Shown here piece after piece: positions 15,806 through 24,601 of a stretch of 48,027 bases of DNA. Position 1 is the stretch's first letter, and each line of letters starts with the position of its first letter. The notes beneath the pieces are model-generated. The model saw nothing but the letters and a program-made list of their open reading frames with translations. It searched no databases and was not told the origin of the DNA. The translations under genes and the position numbers were made by a program. Location: assembly GCA_012839295.1 (NCBI GenBank), contig DUNO01000004.1, forward strand, positions 1-48,027, written 5' to 3'. The DNA is from Clostridiales bacterium. GTDB lineage: Bacteria > Bacillota > Clostridia > Lachnospirales > Lachnospiraceae.

Positions 15806-17359
15806 ATGAAAAACATGAAAAAGTTTTTAGCTCTATTGTTAGCCCTGATTCTTGTGGTCAGTATGACTGCCTGTGGCAAATCAGCTGACAAAAGCGGGGA
15901 GACGGGTGCACAGGCAACAAAGGCACCGAGTACGGATGGACAGACAGAATCATTAATAAATTTTGACGAAGAGCCATATGAAGTGGCAATTGAAAATGTT
16001 ACCTTAGGCCAGGAGTATGCTGATACAGCAGCAGTGGAAGCAGCAATCAATGCAATCACGGTGCCTGCAATTAACTGTAAGGTTAAGATTGTAAATTACC
16101 ACATTGCAGACCATGCAACCAAGGTATCCCTTGCAGTAGCAGGCGGCGACAAATTAGATTTAATCAACACAGGTCTTACCACTGCGCTTTCAACCCTTGT
16201 ATCCGATGGCGTGGTGATCTCACTGGATGAGCTATTGGCGGAAAGAGGAAAGGAATTGCTTGCAAAGGCAGTTAACCTGGTAAAAGCAACGACGGTAGAC
16301 GGTGAGGTTTATGCGGTTCCGGCAAGCCTTTACCCAAGTAAGGCGAATGGTATCGGTTATAACCAGCAAATGGCGGATGAATATGGAATCACAATTCCGG
16401 AAAATGTTACCCTGGAGCAGCTGACAGCAATCGGCGCGAAGCTTAAAGCGGCAAATCCGGACCTGTATTTGAATACCCAGGGAGACGGCTCCCTGACAAG
16501 CTTGAATGTTTACTATGATTTAGAGGCTTTTGGTGGGGATTTAAACTATGGCGTAATCTTTGATCCTTTAAACAGTACATCTATAGTAAATGCTTATGAA
16601 TCCGAGCAATACAAGGAATATTGCAAAGTATTTAAAAATTGGAAGGATCTTGGCTATATACCCGCAGATTCCCTGACCAACGGACAGAACGGGCAGGATG
16701 TATTCAACGCAGGACAGACCTTATACCAATGGATCAGCGTATCCCCGACCTCAGAGCAGGTTGTTGCAGGAAAAGGATTAAGCTTTACGGAGACCCTGGT
16801 ACCGATTACTCCGAATGAGCTGTCAACCGCAGCTGTCCAGGAATTTGCATGGGGTATTACCTCCTCCTGCGACCGTCCTGACAAGGCGATGGATTTCCTG
16901 AATTTCTTATATACCAATGCAGAGGTTGCGAACCTGTTACAATATGGCATTGAGGGAACGCACTACGTTAAGGTCAGTGACAACATCATCACTTATCCGG
17001 AGGGTGTGAACCCGATGAGTATCGGTTACGGCAGAATCTTTACCCAGTTTGGCGACACGCTGCAGCAGTTCCAGCTGGCACCGGCTACGGAAAGCTACTA
17101 TGATGATTTAAAAGCCTTTGCTGCCGAAGCAAAGCCTACAAAAACCTTAGGCTATGTATTCAACACCGATAACGTGGCTACGGAAATAGCCGCAGTTGCG
17201 AGTGTAGTATCCGAATACAGACCGGTACTTGAGACAGGTATGTCAGATAATGTCGATGCAACACTGGCAGAATTCAACGCTGCGTTAAAGGATGCCGGTA
17301 TCGAAAAAATCATTTCAGAGAATCAGGCTCAGCTTGATGCCTGGCTGGCAGAACAATAA
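15806..17359 (+). CDS. Sugar ABC transporter substrate-binding lipoprotein (DUF3502-like)
   Basis: This 517-residue extracellular lipoprotein has a hydrophobic signal (about 5-21) and lipobox ending MTAC with Cys23. The start at 15806 has GGGAGGA seven bases upstream. The body is a family 1 solute-binding fold of the large Firmicutes type that works with LplB/YtcP permeases, and the C-terminal part matches the DUF3502-type domain. The paralog at 22055 shares the INFDEEPY segment after the linker and the overall plan. The ligand is probably an oligosaccharide; the sequence does not say which. A 13-bp stem follows the gene and precedes the permeases, likely keeping this message more abundant than theirs. 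Confidence 0.88.
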   Translation: MKNMKKFLALLLALILVVSMTACGKSADKSGETGAQATKAPSTDGQTESLINFDEEPYEVAIENVTLGQEYADTAAVEAAINAITVPAINCKVKIVNYHIADHATKVSLAVAGGDKLDLINTGLTTALSTLVSDGVVISLDELLAERGKELLAKAVNLVKATTVDGEVYAVPASLYPSKANGIGYNQQMADEYGITIPENVTLEQLTAIGAKLKAANPDLYLNTQGDGSLTSLNVYYDLEAFGGDLNYGVIFDPLNSTSIVNAYESEQYKEYCKVFKNWKDLGYIPADSLTNGQNGQDVFNAGQTLYQWISVSPTSEQVVAGKGLSFTETLVPITPNELSTAAVQEFAWGITSSCDRPDKAMDFLNFLYTNAEVANLLQYGIEGTHYVKVSDNIITYPEGVNPMSIGYGRIFTQFGDTLQQFQLAPATESYYDDLKAFAAEAKPTKTLGYVFNTDNVATEIAAVASVVSEYRPVLETGMSDNVDATLAEFNAALKDAGIEKIISENQAQLDAWLAEQ

Positions 17360-17403
17360 TTAGTCCGGGTAAGGAGCCGTAAGGAACCCTTCCCCGGGAT
17401 AAG

Positions 17404-17442
17404 GTTAAGGGGCATCTGATTTCACAGGGGATGCCCCTTAAC
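17404..17442 (+). terminator. 13-bp hairpin between binding protein and permeases
   Basis: GTTAAGGGGCATC (17404-17416) pairs perfectly with GATGCCCCTTAAC (17430-17442) around a 13-base loop. No U-tract follows, so it is more likely a 3'-end-protecting or processing stem, or a partial terminator, that sets a high binding-protein to permease ratio. Confidence 0.65.
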
Positions 17443-17486
17443 ATACGAAATAGGAATAGATTCATCTATAATAAAGGAGTGGGAGC

Positions 17487-18419
17487 ATGGAACACCAGGT
17501 AATGCCTAAGAAGAAAAAGAAAAAGTGGAAACATTGGTTGCCTTTATATCTGATGGGCATACCAGGTATGGCTTATTTGTTGATTAATAATTATATACCC
17601 CTGTATGGACTGCAGATCGCGTTCAAAAAATTTAATTTTAACAAAGGAATCTGGGGCAGTAAATGGGTCGGTTTTGATAACTTTGAATATCTGTTTACTT
17701 CCGTCCAGGCATTCCGTATCACAAGGAATACCCTATTGTATAATTTGGCTTTCATACTTCTGGGAATGGTGCTGGGGGTAACCGTAGCCATCTTAATTAA
17801 TGAAATCGTGGGAGAAAAGATTAAGAAGTTTTATCAGACAGTAATTCTATTACCCTACTTAATGTCCATGGTAATCATCGCATATCTGGTATATGCGTAC
17901 TTAAGCCCGACCAACGGCTTATTCAATTCAATTTTAAATACATTTGGAATCGAAGATATCAACTGGTATGGTGAAAAGAAATATTGGCCATTTATTCTGG
18001 TATTCGTAAACCAATGGAAGAATATCGGCTTTGGGATGATCTTTTATCTGTCTTCCATCCTAGGGATAAGCAAGGACTATTATGAGGCGGCTCAGATCGA
18101 CGGTGCCACCAAGTGGCAGCAGATCAGGAAGATTACGATTCCGCTGCTTGCCCCTACCATAATTACTCTGCTGATCATCAGCATGGGACAGATATTCCGC
18201 TCCGACTTTGGTCTGTTCTATCAGATCCCGATGCGCCAGGGAAGCCTGATGCCGGTAACGGATACGATTGACACCTTTGTATACCGGAGCTTAATGCAGA
18301 AGCCCAATATGGCCATGTCATCAGCGGCAGGCTTTTACCAATCAGTTGTTGGATTTATATTAATTGTTACCGTAAATGCAATCGTTCGTAAAAAGAGCAA
18401 GGAAAATGCAATGTTTTAG
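17487..18419 (+). CDS. Sugar ABC transporter permease, LplB type
   Basis: This 310-residue protein has a basic N-terminus, about six membrane helices, and the EAA loop YYEAAQIDGATKWQQIRKITIPLLAPTI (within residues 195-225). It is the first of two permeases of an importer whose binding protein is encoded upstream. The ATG at 17487 has AAAGGAG seven bases before it. No ATPase gene is present in the cluster. Family members of this type use a shared MsmX-like ATPase encoded elsewhere. The next permease begins ten bases after the stop. Confidence 0.9.
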   Translation: MEHQVMPKKKKKKWKHWLPLYLMGIPGMAYLLINNYIPLYGLQIAFKKFNFNKGIWGSKWVGFDNFEYLFTSVQAFRITRNTLLYNLAFILLGMVLGVTVAILINEIVGEKIKKFYQTVILLPYLMSMVIIAYLVYAYLSPTNGLFNSILNTFGIEDINWYGEKKYWPFILVFVNQWKNIGFGMIFYLSSILGISKDYYEAAQIDGATKWQQIRKITIPLLAPTIITLLIISMGQIFRSDFGLFYQIPMRQGSLMPVTDTIDTFVYRSLMQKPNMAMSSAAGFYQSVVGFILIVTVNAIVRKKSKENAMF

Positions 18420-18428
18420 GAGGAAATG

Positions 18429-19310
18429 ATGCGACGTTCAGATCAAAAATATTGGGAGTTGTCGGCCCATATCGTACTTATAATCATGTCATTCTTGGCA
18501 ATCATGCCTTTCGTCCTGCTGCTGATTGCTTCCTTTACCGACGACAAGGTAGCATTACTGCAGGGCTATTCCTATCTGCCGAAGAAATTATCATTAGCAG
18601 CATACGGCTATATCTGGAATGAGGCACAGACCATCCTGAGGGCTTATGGCATCACGATTACGATTACTGTAATCGGAACCCTGGTAGGTATGATGATTAC
18701 TACCATGCTGGCCTTCATGCTGTCCAGGGAGGGGCTGCCGGGAAGAAAGGTATTGAACTTTTTATTGATATTCACAATGCTGTTTAACGGTGGGCTGGTG
18801 CCGCAGTATATCCTGTATTCCTCCACCTTCCATATCAAGGATACCTTATTTGCTTTGATTGTTCCGAACCTGTTAATGAATGCCTTTAATGTAATCTTAG
18901 TAAAGAATTATTTCCAGTACAGTCTGCCGACAGAGCTGTTTGAGGCAGCCAGGATTGACGGGGCATCAGAATTCACCGTGTTTAAAATCATAGCGCTTCC
19001 TTTGTCCAAGCCGATTCTTGCAACTGTCGGGATGATGACGGCCATCAGCTACTGGAATGACTGGCAGAACGGTATGTACTATTTAAACAATACGAAACTA
19101 TTCAGCATCCAGAGTATTCTCAATGCGATTAATAACAGTGTGCAGTTCTTGGCTACGAACAGTATCGAAGGGGTCCGTATGGATGAGATCCCGTCCACTA
19201 CGGTACGTATGGCGATCTGCGTGGTTGGTGTTATACCGATCATTATCGCGTATCCGTTTTTCCAGAAATACTTTGTAAAGGGTATTACGATGGGAGCGGT
19301 GAAGGGTTAG
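18429..19310 (+). CDS. Sugar ABC transporter permease, YtcP type
   Basis: This is the second permease of the importer, 293 residues, six predicted helices, with the EAA loop LFEAARIDGASEFTVFKIIALPLSKPIL. Two adjacent ATG codons are possible. AGGAGG at 18418-18423 is only two bases from the first (18426), so I prefer the second (18429). The protein ends with the family-typical FVKGITMGAVKG. The gene is followed three bases later by a very strong inverted repeat that should end the transcript. Confidence 0.9.
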   Translation: MRRSDQKYWELSAHIVLIIMSFLAIMPFVLLLIASFTDDKVALLQGYSYLPKKLSLAAYGYIWNEAQTILRAYGITITITVIGTLVGMMITTMLAFMLSREGLPGRKVLNFLLIFTMLFNGGLVPQYILYSSTFHIKDTLFALIVPNLLMNAFNVILVKNYFQYSLPTELFEAARIDGASEFTVFKIIALPLSKPILATVGMMTAISYWNDWQNGMYYLNNTKLFSIQSILNAINNSVQFLATNSIEGVRMDEIPSTTVRMAICVVGVIPIIIAYPFFQKYFVKGITMGAVKG

Positions 19311-19312
19311 AT

Positions 19313-19373
19313 ATGGCATGAAAAAGTCAAAGTAATCATCTCTAAAATGATTACTTTGACTTTTTCATGCCAT
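19313..19373. terminator. Perfect 27-bp inverted repeat, bidirectional terminator
   Basis: Bases 19313-19339 and 19347-19373 are perfect reverse complements (27 of 27) with a 7-base loop. Each arm carries AAAAA or TTTTT, so a U-tract lies inside the stem on either strand. It sits between convergent genes, ending the permease transcript from the left and the MNT/HEPN transcript from the right. The truncated HEPN frame ends inside the right arm. Confidence 0.85.
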
Positions 19374-19472
19374 TTTATATTTACCAATATCAAACATGCT
19401 TATAGCATTGTCCAATTCTTCTCTTGCCCGTTCAAGTCGATACTGGGATAATTCATTTATGCTGCTTGCCAT
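19365..19472 (-). pseudogene. Truncated HEPN-domain gene
   Basis: On the minus strand an ATG overlapping the end of the nucleotidyltransferase gene opens a 35-residue frame (start at 19472, stop at 19365). It reads like the first helices of a HEPN-domain protein: YRLERAREELDNAISMFDIGKYKMA. Intact HEPN proteins run to about 120-130 residues, with a later RxxxxH-type RNase motif, all missing here. The stop falls within the right arm of the large inverted repeat, so the rest of the gene was lost at that junction. The partner antitoxin-type MNT gene remains. Confidence 0.7.
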
Positions 19473-19813
19473 AACACGACTCCCTCTTTTTTTACGTTTA
19501 TATAAAAAGGCATAGTATCTTCCCATTTTCTGAATTTATCATAATCGATGTGCAGGACGGATAAAACCTGATCGAATTCCAGTTCCAGGTCTACAATCAA
19601 TTCAGACATTTTATCCTTCATTTCTTTTGTCAGTCCCTTTTTTACCAGTACTGCAATATCAATATCAGAATCTGCTTGTTGTGTGCCGCGCGCTACAGAT
19701 CCGTATAATACAATACTAATTAGCAAATCGCCATATATTCCAAGCAATCCGTCTGTTAAACGTTTGAATAATTCTATCTGCATCCATTTCTCGGCATGAA
19801 TGTGATTTTGCAT
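19457..19813 (-). CDS. MNT-type nucleotidyltransferase (antitoxin of MNT/HEPN pair)
   Basis: I start at the ATG at 19813, which has GGAGG eight bases upstream, giving 118 residues rather than the longer 143. The nucleotidyltransferase motif GSVARGTQQADSDIDIAVL (about 40-58) has the GS and DxD metal residues of minimal nucleotidyltransferases. Such proteins are encoded with HEPN toxins, which they can modify with nucleotides. The HEPN gene overlaps its 3' end here but is truncated, so this is an orphan. It is flanked by a huge terminator on one side and a truncated ORF and direct repeat on the other, typical of a decayed insertion between the two sugar modules. Confidence 0.75.
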   Translation of the reverse strand: MQNHIHAEKWMQIELFKRLTDGLLGIYGDLLISIVLYGSVARGTQQADSDIDIAVLVKKGLTKEMKDKMSELIVDLELEFDQVLSVLHIDYDKFRKWEDTMPFYINVKKEGVVLWQAA

Positions 19814-19938
19814 AGATACAGCCTCCTTTCTAAATCTGAATATAGCAAGATTATTTCCCTGTTTGTATATCTTTACTATATCGGACATTTACATAATCTA
19901 CAAGCTATTGATGGGTTGATTTTTCTCGATGGAGGCTT

Positions 19939-20018
19939 TAATGAAACTTTTTAACCTATCGAATAACCTACAAAAAAACCGAATTATTAATAACAGAGTC
20001 GGGAGAATATCTATTAAA
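19939..20018 (+). repeat. Direct repeat copy 1, left flank of the second sugar module
   Basis: About 80 bases align without gaps to 27821-27900 in the same orientation. The core 19980-20012 matches 30 of 33 bases, and the left part about 29 of 41. The repeats bracket the YesM-to-YesN module. The core contains CGAATTATTAATAACA. The element is followed within about 40 bases by a small ORF with a good ribosome site, as is copy 2, so it may be a duplicated promoter and leader. Confidence 0.7.
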
Positions 20019-20053
20019 ATATTATTATCTTGGTTATAATTGATGGAGGCATT

Positions 20054-20137
20054 ATGCATTTAAAGAAGAATACGAAATTAGTCAGGTTCATGGGACAAGT
20101 GCAATGTAGGCGAGTTGAAGTGTCGAAGACACGTTAG
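20054..20137 (+). pseudogene. Truncated copy of a small conserved protein
   Basis: ATG at 20054 follows GGAGG at proper spacing and opens a 27-residue frame. Its start, LKKNTKLVRFMGQV, matches LKKNIELVKFLGQV at the start of the intact 76-residue protein at 32646. After GQV the similarity stops and the frame ends early. It is therefore a broken paralog, next to the decayed MNT/HEPN genes. Confidence 0.6.
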
Positions 20138-20163
20138 CACCGTTTTCATGTCCAGTCATATAG

Positions 20164-21849
20164 CTAAAGGGATGGGTCATCAAACTTTGCAGGAATAATA
20201 ATTTCGCAGACAGCCCCATGGTTGTTATAAAAGTGCCATCTTGCTTTTCCTTCAAATAATATTTTAAGGCGTTGGATAGAATTGCGTATTCCAGTATGTG
20301 AACCTTCCGAATCTATGATTTTTCTTCCCTCATTTAATAGTGGCAGCAGCTCGGTGGGATAGCCGTTACCAGTGTCTGAAATAATGATTTTTGCATATGG
20401 GTAATAATCTATCTCAAGGAATTGGACACTGACAGTAATATGGATTTTATCTGCCATATGGAATGCATATTTTATGGAATTCTCCACAAAGTTCTGGATT
20501 AGTGCGGGAGGGATCAAGATATCCCCGATCATATGGTCAATATCAATCGAATAGGTAAATTTATTCTGGTAGCGGATTGACTGAATCTCCAGATAGATCC
20601 TGACATGGCTGGCTTCTTCACCCAGGGGAACGAAATCAGCATCAATTTTGATCATATATCGGAAATAATCAACATAATGGACAATCAGCTTGCGTGCTAA
20701 TGCATTGTCCTGGTTCACCATCAGATTATAAACCATATTCAATGAGTTGATGAGGAAGTGTGGCTTGATCTGTAATTGGAGGTTGTTAAGCTGTGAGCGC
20801 TGTACTTTTAACTGTTCTTCATAGATACCAATCTTTAAACCCTGTATCTGGCTGACCATTGAGTTGAAGGTACTGTTTACCAACTGGAACTCATTGGAAT
20901 CCTGCTTCAGGGGAATACGGTAATCCAGATCCCCGTCCTGAATATGCCCCATAGCAATGGTGAGCCGTTTTAAAGGCCGTGAGACAGTATTGTTGGTCAA
21001 GAGCAGTAATATTGGAACCAGCAGGATAAGCAAGATGGAAATTAATAGGGTATATTTTTGGACAAAAGGCAGAGCATCAATGATTTCCTGCTGTGCCAGG
21101 ACCTCTCCCAGCAGCAAAGGAGCTCTGTCTAATTGGGCCGTCAAGAGTACCATGCCGGGCGTAAGCTTCTGGTGTTGGGATTCAAGCCCATCTTCCCATA
21201 TGTAAATCATATATGCATCTGTGCCGCTCGGTGTCAGGAGCGTAAGGAGACGGGACATGTTGATGTATGCACCAATGCATATATTGCTGCTGGCGACATT
21301 TAAATGAAGAAGATAATCAGTCCCTTCAATTGTGTATAACTTCCATGCTGACCGCTCGCTGAACAGGTTAGGGCTCAGTAATTCCGGCCGTGAGTTGAGA
21401 TAATTCAAGATTGCGTTCCGGTCGGAAGCGAGAGCATGTATATTGTTACTGAACATGAATGATTCCTGCCCATGATTCGTAAGGCGAATAAAATAGCCGT
21501 CTATCATTCTACCTGATGGAATCTGCTCTGCAAGGCTATTCCTTAGGCGTATCTTTGCATATTGGACAGTTGCCTCATCGGTACTGTTTGCAGCCAAAGA
21601 GCAGTCGTTATTGTCAAATGCAAGCCTGAACGTATACGACATGGCAGCAGATAACTGTCCGTTCATCTGTTCAGCGTAGGCATGGAGCATGTTTTGGTGT
21701 GTCTGCCGTACCTGGGACAATAGAGTCTGCTGGGATTGGAAATTGTTATAGATAAGGAGTACGATCAGAGGAAGCATAAAGATAAGGATCCGGGAAATTA
21801 GTTTCCATGATATGGAGTTGAACAGATGGCTTAAGTGGTTTTTCTTCAC
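20164..21849 (-). CDS. YesM-type sensor histidine kinase, second module
   Basis: This 561-residue protein, with a GTG start at 21849 behind AGGAGGT, has a membrane helix (about 18-36), an extracellular region (about 37-265), a second helix (about 266-285), a HAMP region, and a kinase with QIKPHFLINSLN containing His364 and SDTGNGY. It is transcribed divergently from the binding-protein operon. Its likely partner is the AraC-type regulator at 26157, the last gene of that operon, so the usual YesM-YesN pair has been split by five genes and an inversion. In the first module the pair is adjacent. Confidence 0.9.
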   Translation of the reverse strand: MKKNHLSHLFNSISWKLISRILIFMLPLIVLLIYNNFQSQQTLLSQVRQTHQNMLHAYAEQMNGQLSAAMSYTFRLAFDNNDCSLAANSTDEATVQYAKIRLRNSLAEQIPSGRMIDGYFIRLTNHGQESFMFSNNIHALASDRNAILNYLNSRPELLSPNLFSERSAWKLYTIEGTDYLLHLNVASSNICIGAYINMSRLLTLLTPSGTDAYMIYIWEDGLESQHQKLTPGMVLLTAQLDRAPLLLGEVLAQQEIIDALPFVQKYTLLISILLILLVPILLLLTNNTVSRPLKRLTIAMGHIQDGDLDYRIPLKQDSNEFQLVNSTFNSMVSQIQGLKIGIYEEQLKVQRSQLNNLQLQIKPHFLINSLNMVYNLMVNQDNALARKLIVHYVDYFRYMIKIDADFVPLGEEASHVRIYLEIQSIRYQNKFTYSIDIDHMIGDILIPPALIQNFVENSIKYAFHMADKIHITVSVQFLEIDYYPYAKIIISDTGNGYPTELLPLLNEGRKIIDSEGSHTGIRNSIQRLKILFEGKARWHFYNNHGAVCEIIIPAKFDDPSL

Positions 21850-21930
21850 GAGGTTACCTCCTCTCAGTGTAGCTGGATTGTTATATTTGTTTTGAACATT
21901 ATAAGAAATGATAGGGGGTTTGTCAACTGA

Positions 21931-21994
21931 ACGGAAAATGCAATCATTTAGGACGGAAAATGTATACCTTGAGAAGTGTGGTCGGCTTTATAAT
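21931..21994 (+). promoter_or_regulatory. Direct-repeat activator sites and promoter for the second binding-protein operon
   Basis: ACGGAAAATG occurs at 21931-21940 and 21953-21962, exactly 22 bp apart. A perfect -10 TATAAT is at 21989-21994, 36 bases after the start of the proximal repeat. The -35 position (21966-21971, ACCTTG) is poor, as expected for an activator-dependent promoter. The geometry equals that at 15686-15749. The YesN-type regulator at 26157 is the likely activator. Confidence 0.65.
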
Positions 21995-22054
21995 AAGGAT
22001 GCATGGCAGGCAGCCCTAAGCTGCCGCATGACATAATATTTTGAGGAGGATTTT

Positions 22055-23623
22055 ATGATGAAAAGATTTTTAAGCTTGCTGTTAGTGGCTGTTATGCTGC
22101 TATCGGCTGCGGGGTGTAATTCAAGGGCATCATCTGATAAGGGAAGCACTCCGACACCGGTCGGCGAAAGCTCCGGACAGTCAGACACGGACGAGACTCC
22201 TATTAGCAAGGGGCAGATTAATTTTGATGAGGAACCGTATACTATCACCGTATGCTATCCAGTAATGGGAGTGGCATCACCAGATCAGGAACTGATCCAG
22301 GAAAAGATAAACGAAATTGCTATTAAGGAAATTAATGCATATGTTCAATTGGAAGCCATAGACCTGTTCAGCATGTCAAATACTTATGCACTAAAAGCTT
22401 CCAGCCAGGAAAAGATGGACTTGATCATGCTGATGCCGGGCGGTAACTATTTGACAACCTTTGTTAATACGAATATGATTGTGCCCATAGATGATTTGTT
22501 GGACGAATGGGGACCGGTTATTAAGGAAACAGCAGGTGACTGGCTGCCGGTCGGTCAGTTTCTTGGGAAGCAGTATACAGTTCCGCAGAACTCCACTACA
22601 CGTACCATGGGCTATGGATTCAATGTGTCTGTCCCTCTGTGTGAAAAGTATAATATTGATATCGAGAGTATCCGCTCTCTTGAGGATCTGGAAGCGGTCT
22701 TTGAAATCATCCACAAGAACGAGCCGGACATCACGGTGTTAGCGCCTGAGTCTACTGGTGGCTCAATTATTGGGCCGGTACTTGGCCTCTATGATACTTT
22801 GGGTTCAAGAACAAGCCGGATGGTAATCCAGGAAGATGGCAGCCTGAAGGTGGTTTTGGACATGGAAAGTCCGGAATATATGGAAGCGGCTAAGAGAGTG
22901 CGTGATTGGTACCAGAAGGGATATATATCAAAGGATGTTATTACGACACAGGAGGCGGGATCCACCCTTTTAGAGGCTGGTACTTGTTTTGCGACAGCTA
23001 TAGCATCTGTAGGTGCTTCCGGAGGTACTATTGGGGCAGGAGTTGAAGGAAGACATGTTGTGTTTGAAAGCGGCCTACCCCTTCTTCGTACAGCGGACAG
23101 CCAGCTGTTTATGTGGGCTGTACCGACAACCTGTACGCGACCGGAAAAATCAATCCAGCTATTGAATCTGTTTAATTCCAGCGCGGAATTAGCCAATCTG
23201 TTCTTTCATGGCATTGAAGGAATGCATTATGAGATTAATGACAAGGGTGCCGTGGTACCATTTGAAAATGCTGGTTGGGTGAATTACTGGCCGCTAGTAG
23301 GGGATGCCTTTAAGTTACTGGCATCCAAAGGTGACGTGAAAGACGGTACTGTTGAGGAATTTCGGCAAAAGGAAGCCGAATTTAATAAACTTACTAAGAT
23401 ATCCCCGGCATACGGCTTTACCCTCGATACTACTGACATTAAAACTGAAATAGCTGCGTGTAATGCTGTAGGTGATGAGTTTGGTGCAGCAATCGGCAAT
23501 GGTGCAGTAGATCCGGAAGTTGAGATCCCGAGGTATGTACAGAAGCTGTATGATGCTGGCGTACAGAGAATTATTGATGAACAGCAGAGACAGTTGGAGG
23601 CATGGGTTGCTCTGCAGAATTAA
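22055..23623 (+). CDS. Sugar ABC transporter substrate-binding lipoprotein, second module
   Basis: This 522-residue lipoprotein has a signal and lipobox ending in SAAGC (Cys22), then a Ser/Thr-rich linker. It is paralogous to the protein at 15806: both carry INFDEEPY just after the linker, a related central domain, and C-terminal DUF3502-like sequence. Two adjacent ATGs follow GAGGAGGA; either could be used. It delivers an oligosaccharide to the two permeases that follow. Transcription starts from an activator-type promoter about 60 bases upstream, with an untranslated leader of similar length to the first module. Confidence 0.88.
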   Translation: MMKRFLSLLLVAVMLLSAAGCNSRASSDKGSTPTPVGESSGQSDTDETPISKGQINFDEEPYTITVCYPVMGVASPDQELIQEKINEIAIKEINAYVQLEAIDLFSMSNTYALKASSQEKMDLIMLMPGGNYLTTFVNTNMIVPIDDLLDEWGPVIKETAGDWLPVGQFLGKQYTVPQNSTTRTMGYGFNVSVPLCEKYNIDIESIRSLEDLEAVFEIIHKNEPDITVLAPESTGGSIIGPVLGLYDTLGSRTSRMVIQEDGSLKVVLDMESPEYMEAAKRVRDWYQKGYISKDVITTQEAGSTLLEAGTCFATAIASVGASGGTIGAGVEGRHVVFESGLPLLRTADSQLFMWAVPTTCTRPEKSIQLLNLFNSSAELANLFFHGIEGMHYEINDKGAVVPFENAGWVNYWPLVGDAFKLLASKGDVKDGTVEEFRQKEAEFNKLTKISPAYGFTLDTTDIKTEIAACNAVGDEFGAAIGNGAVDPEVEIPRYVQKLYDAGVQRIIDEQQRQLEAWVALQN

Positions 23624-23669
23624 TTTCCTAGACATAGATCATTTCAAAAGAGGGAGGACCGATTGAAAT

Positions 23670-24590
23670 ATGAAAAAAAAGAAGAGGATCATATGGAAGA
23701 AGTATATCCCTCTTTACATCATGGCATTGCCGGCTTTAGTGTATGTAATTATCAACAACTATATGCCATTGTATGGCATGCAGCTAGCGTTCAGGGAACT
23801 TGATTACAGTAAGGGCGTTTTTAGTGGTAAGTTTGTCGGGTTCCAGAATTTTAAGTTCCTCTTTGCTACTAAGGATGCGTGGATGATGACGCGTAATACC
23901 GTGCTGTATAATCTATTGTTCATTGTCATCGGTACAGTGTTTGGCGTAACAGTAGCAATTTTGTTTAATGAGATCCGCTGCAAAATTGCAGCAAGGATAT
24001 ACCAGTCTGCAATATTGATTCCATATTTTATGTCCATGGTCATCGTCAGTTACTTGGCATTTGCGTTCATGGGTGGTGAAAATGGATTTATCAATAATAC
24101 GTTATTGAAGCTACTCGGTAAGGAACCAATTTCCTGGTATTCAGAAGCAAAATACTGGCCATTCATCTTGTTGTTCATACATACATGGAAAGGGATCGGG
24201 TATAGCGTACTGATGTATACCGTCCGCCTTCTGACGATCAACGATGAGTATTATGAGGCGGCTTCTTTGGATGGCGCTACCAAATGGCAGAAAATATGGC
24301 ACATTACGTTGCCTTTCTTGAAGCCTGCCCTTATATTGATGACCATTCTTTCTGTCGGCAGGATGTTCTACTCGGATTTTGGGCTGTTTTACCAGATTCC
24401 GATGAATTCAGGGCATTTGTATAATGTTACAACGACGATTGACGTGTATTCCTTCAGGGCTCTGATGAATTTAGGTGATATCACGATGGCATCTGCAACG
24501 GGCGTTTACCAGTCGGCAGTTGGGTTTGTCCTGCTTTTAGGGGCGAATATGCTGGTACGGCGGTTTAGCAAGGATGATTCGTTGTTTTAG
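23670..24590 (+). CDS. Sugar ABC transporter permease, LplB type, second module
   Basis: This 306-residue permease has about six membrane helices and the EAA loop YYEAASLDGATKWQKIWHITLPFLKPAL. It is close to the 17487 protein throughout, including the IPLYIMALP / INNYMPLYGMQLAF start. It lies 46 bases after the binding-protein gene and 11 before the second permease. There is no intervening hairpin as strong as that of the first module. Confidence 0.9.
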   Translation: MKKKKRIIWKKYIPLYIMALPALVYVIINNYMPLYGMQLAFRELDYSKGVFSGKFVGFQNFKFLFATKDAWMMTRNTVLYNLLFIVIGTVFGVTVAILFNEIRCKIAARIYQSAILIPYFMSMVIVSYLAFAFMGGENGFINNTLLKLLGKEPISWYSEAKYWPFILLFIHTWKGIGYSVLMYTVRLLTINDEYYEAASLDGATKWQKIWHITLPFLKPALILMTILSVGRMFYSDFGLFYQIPMNSGHLYNVTTTIDVYSFRALMNLGDITMASATGVYQSAVGFVLLLGANMLVRRFSKDDSLF

Positions 24591-24601
24591 GAGGGTATAA
24601 A

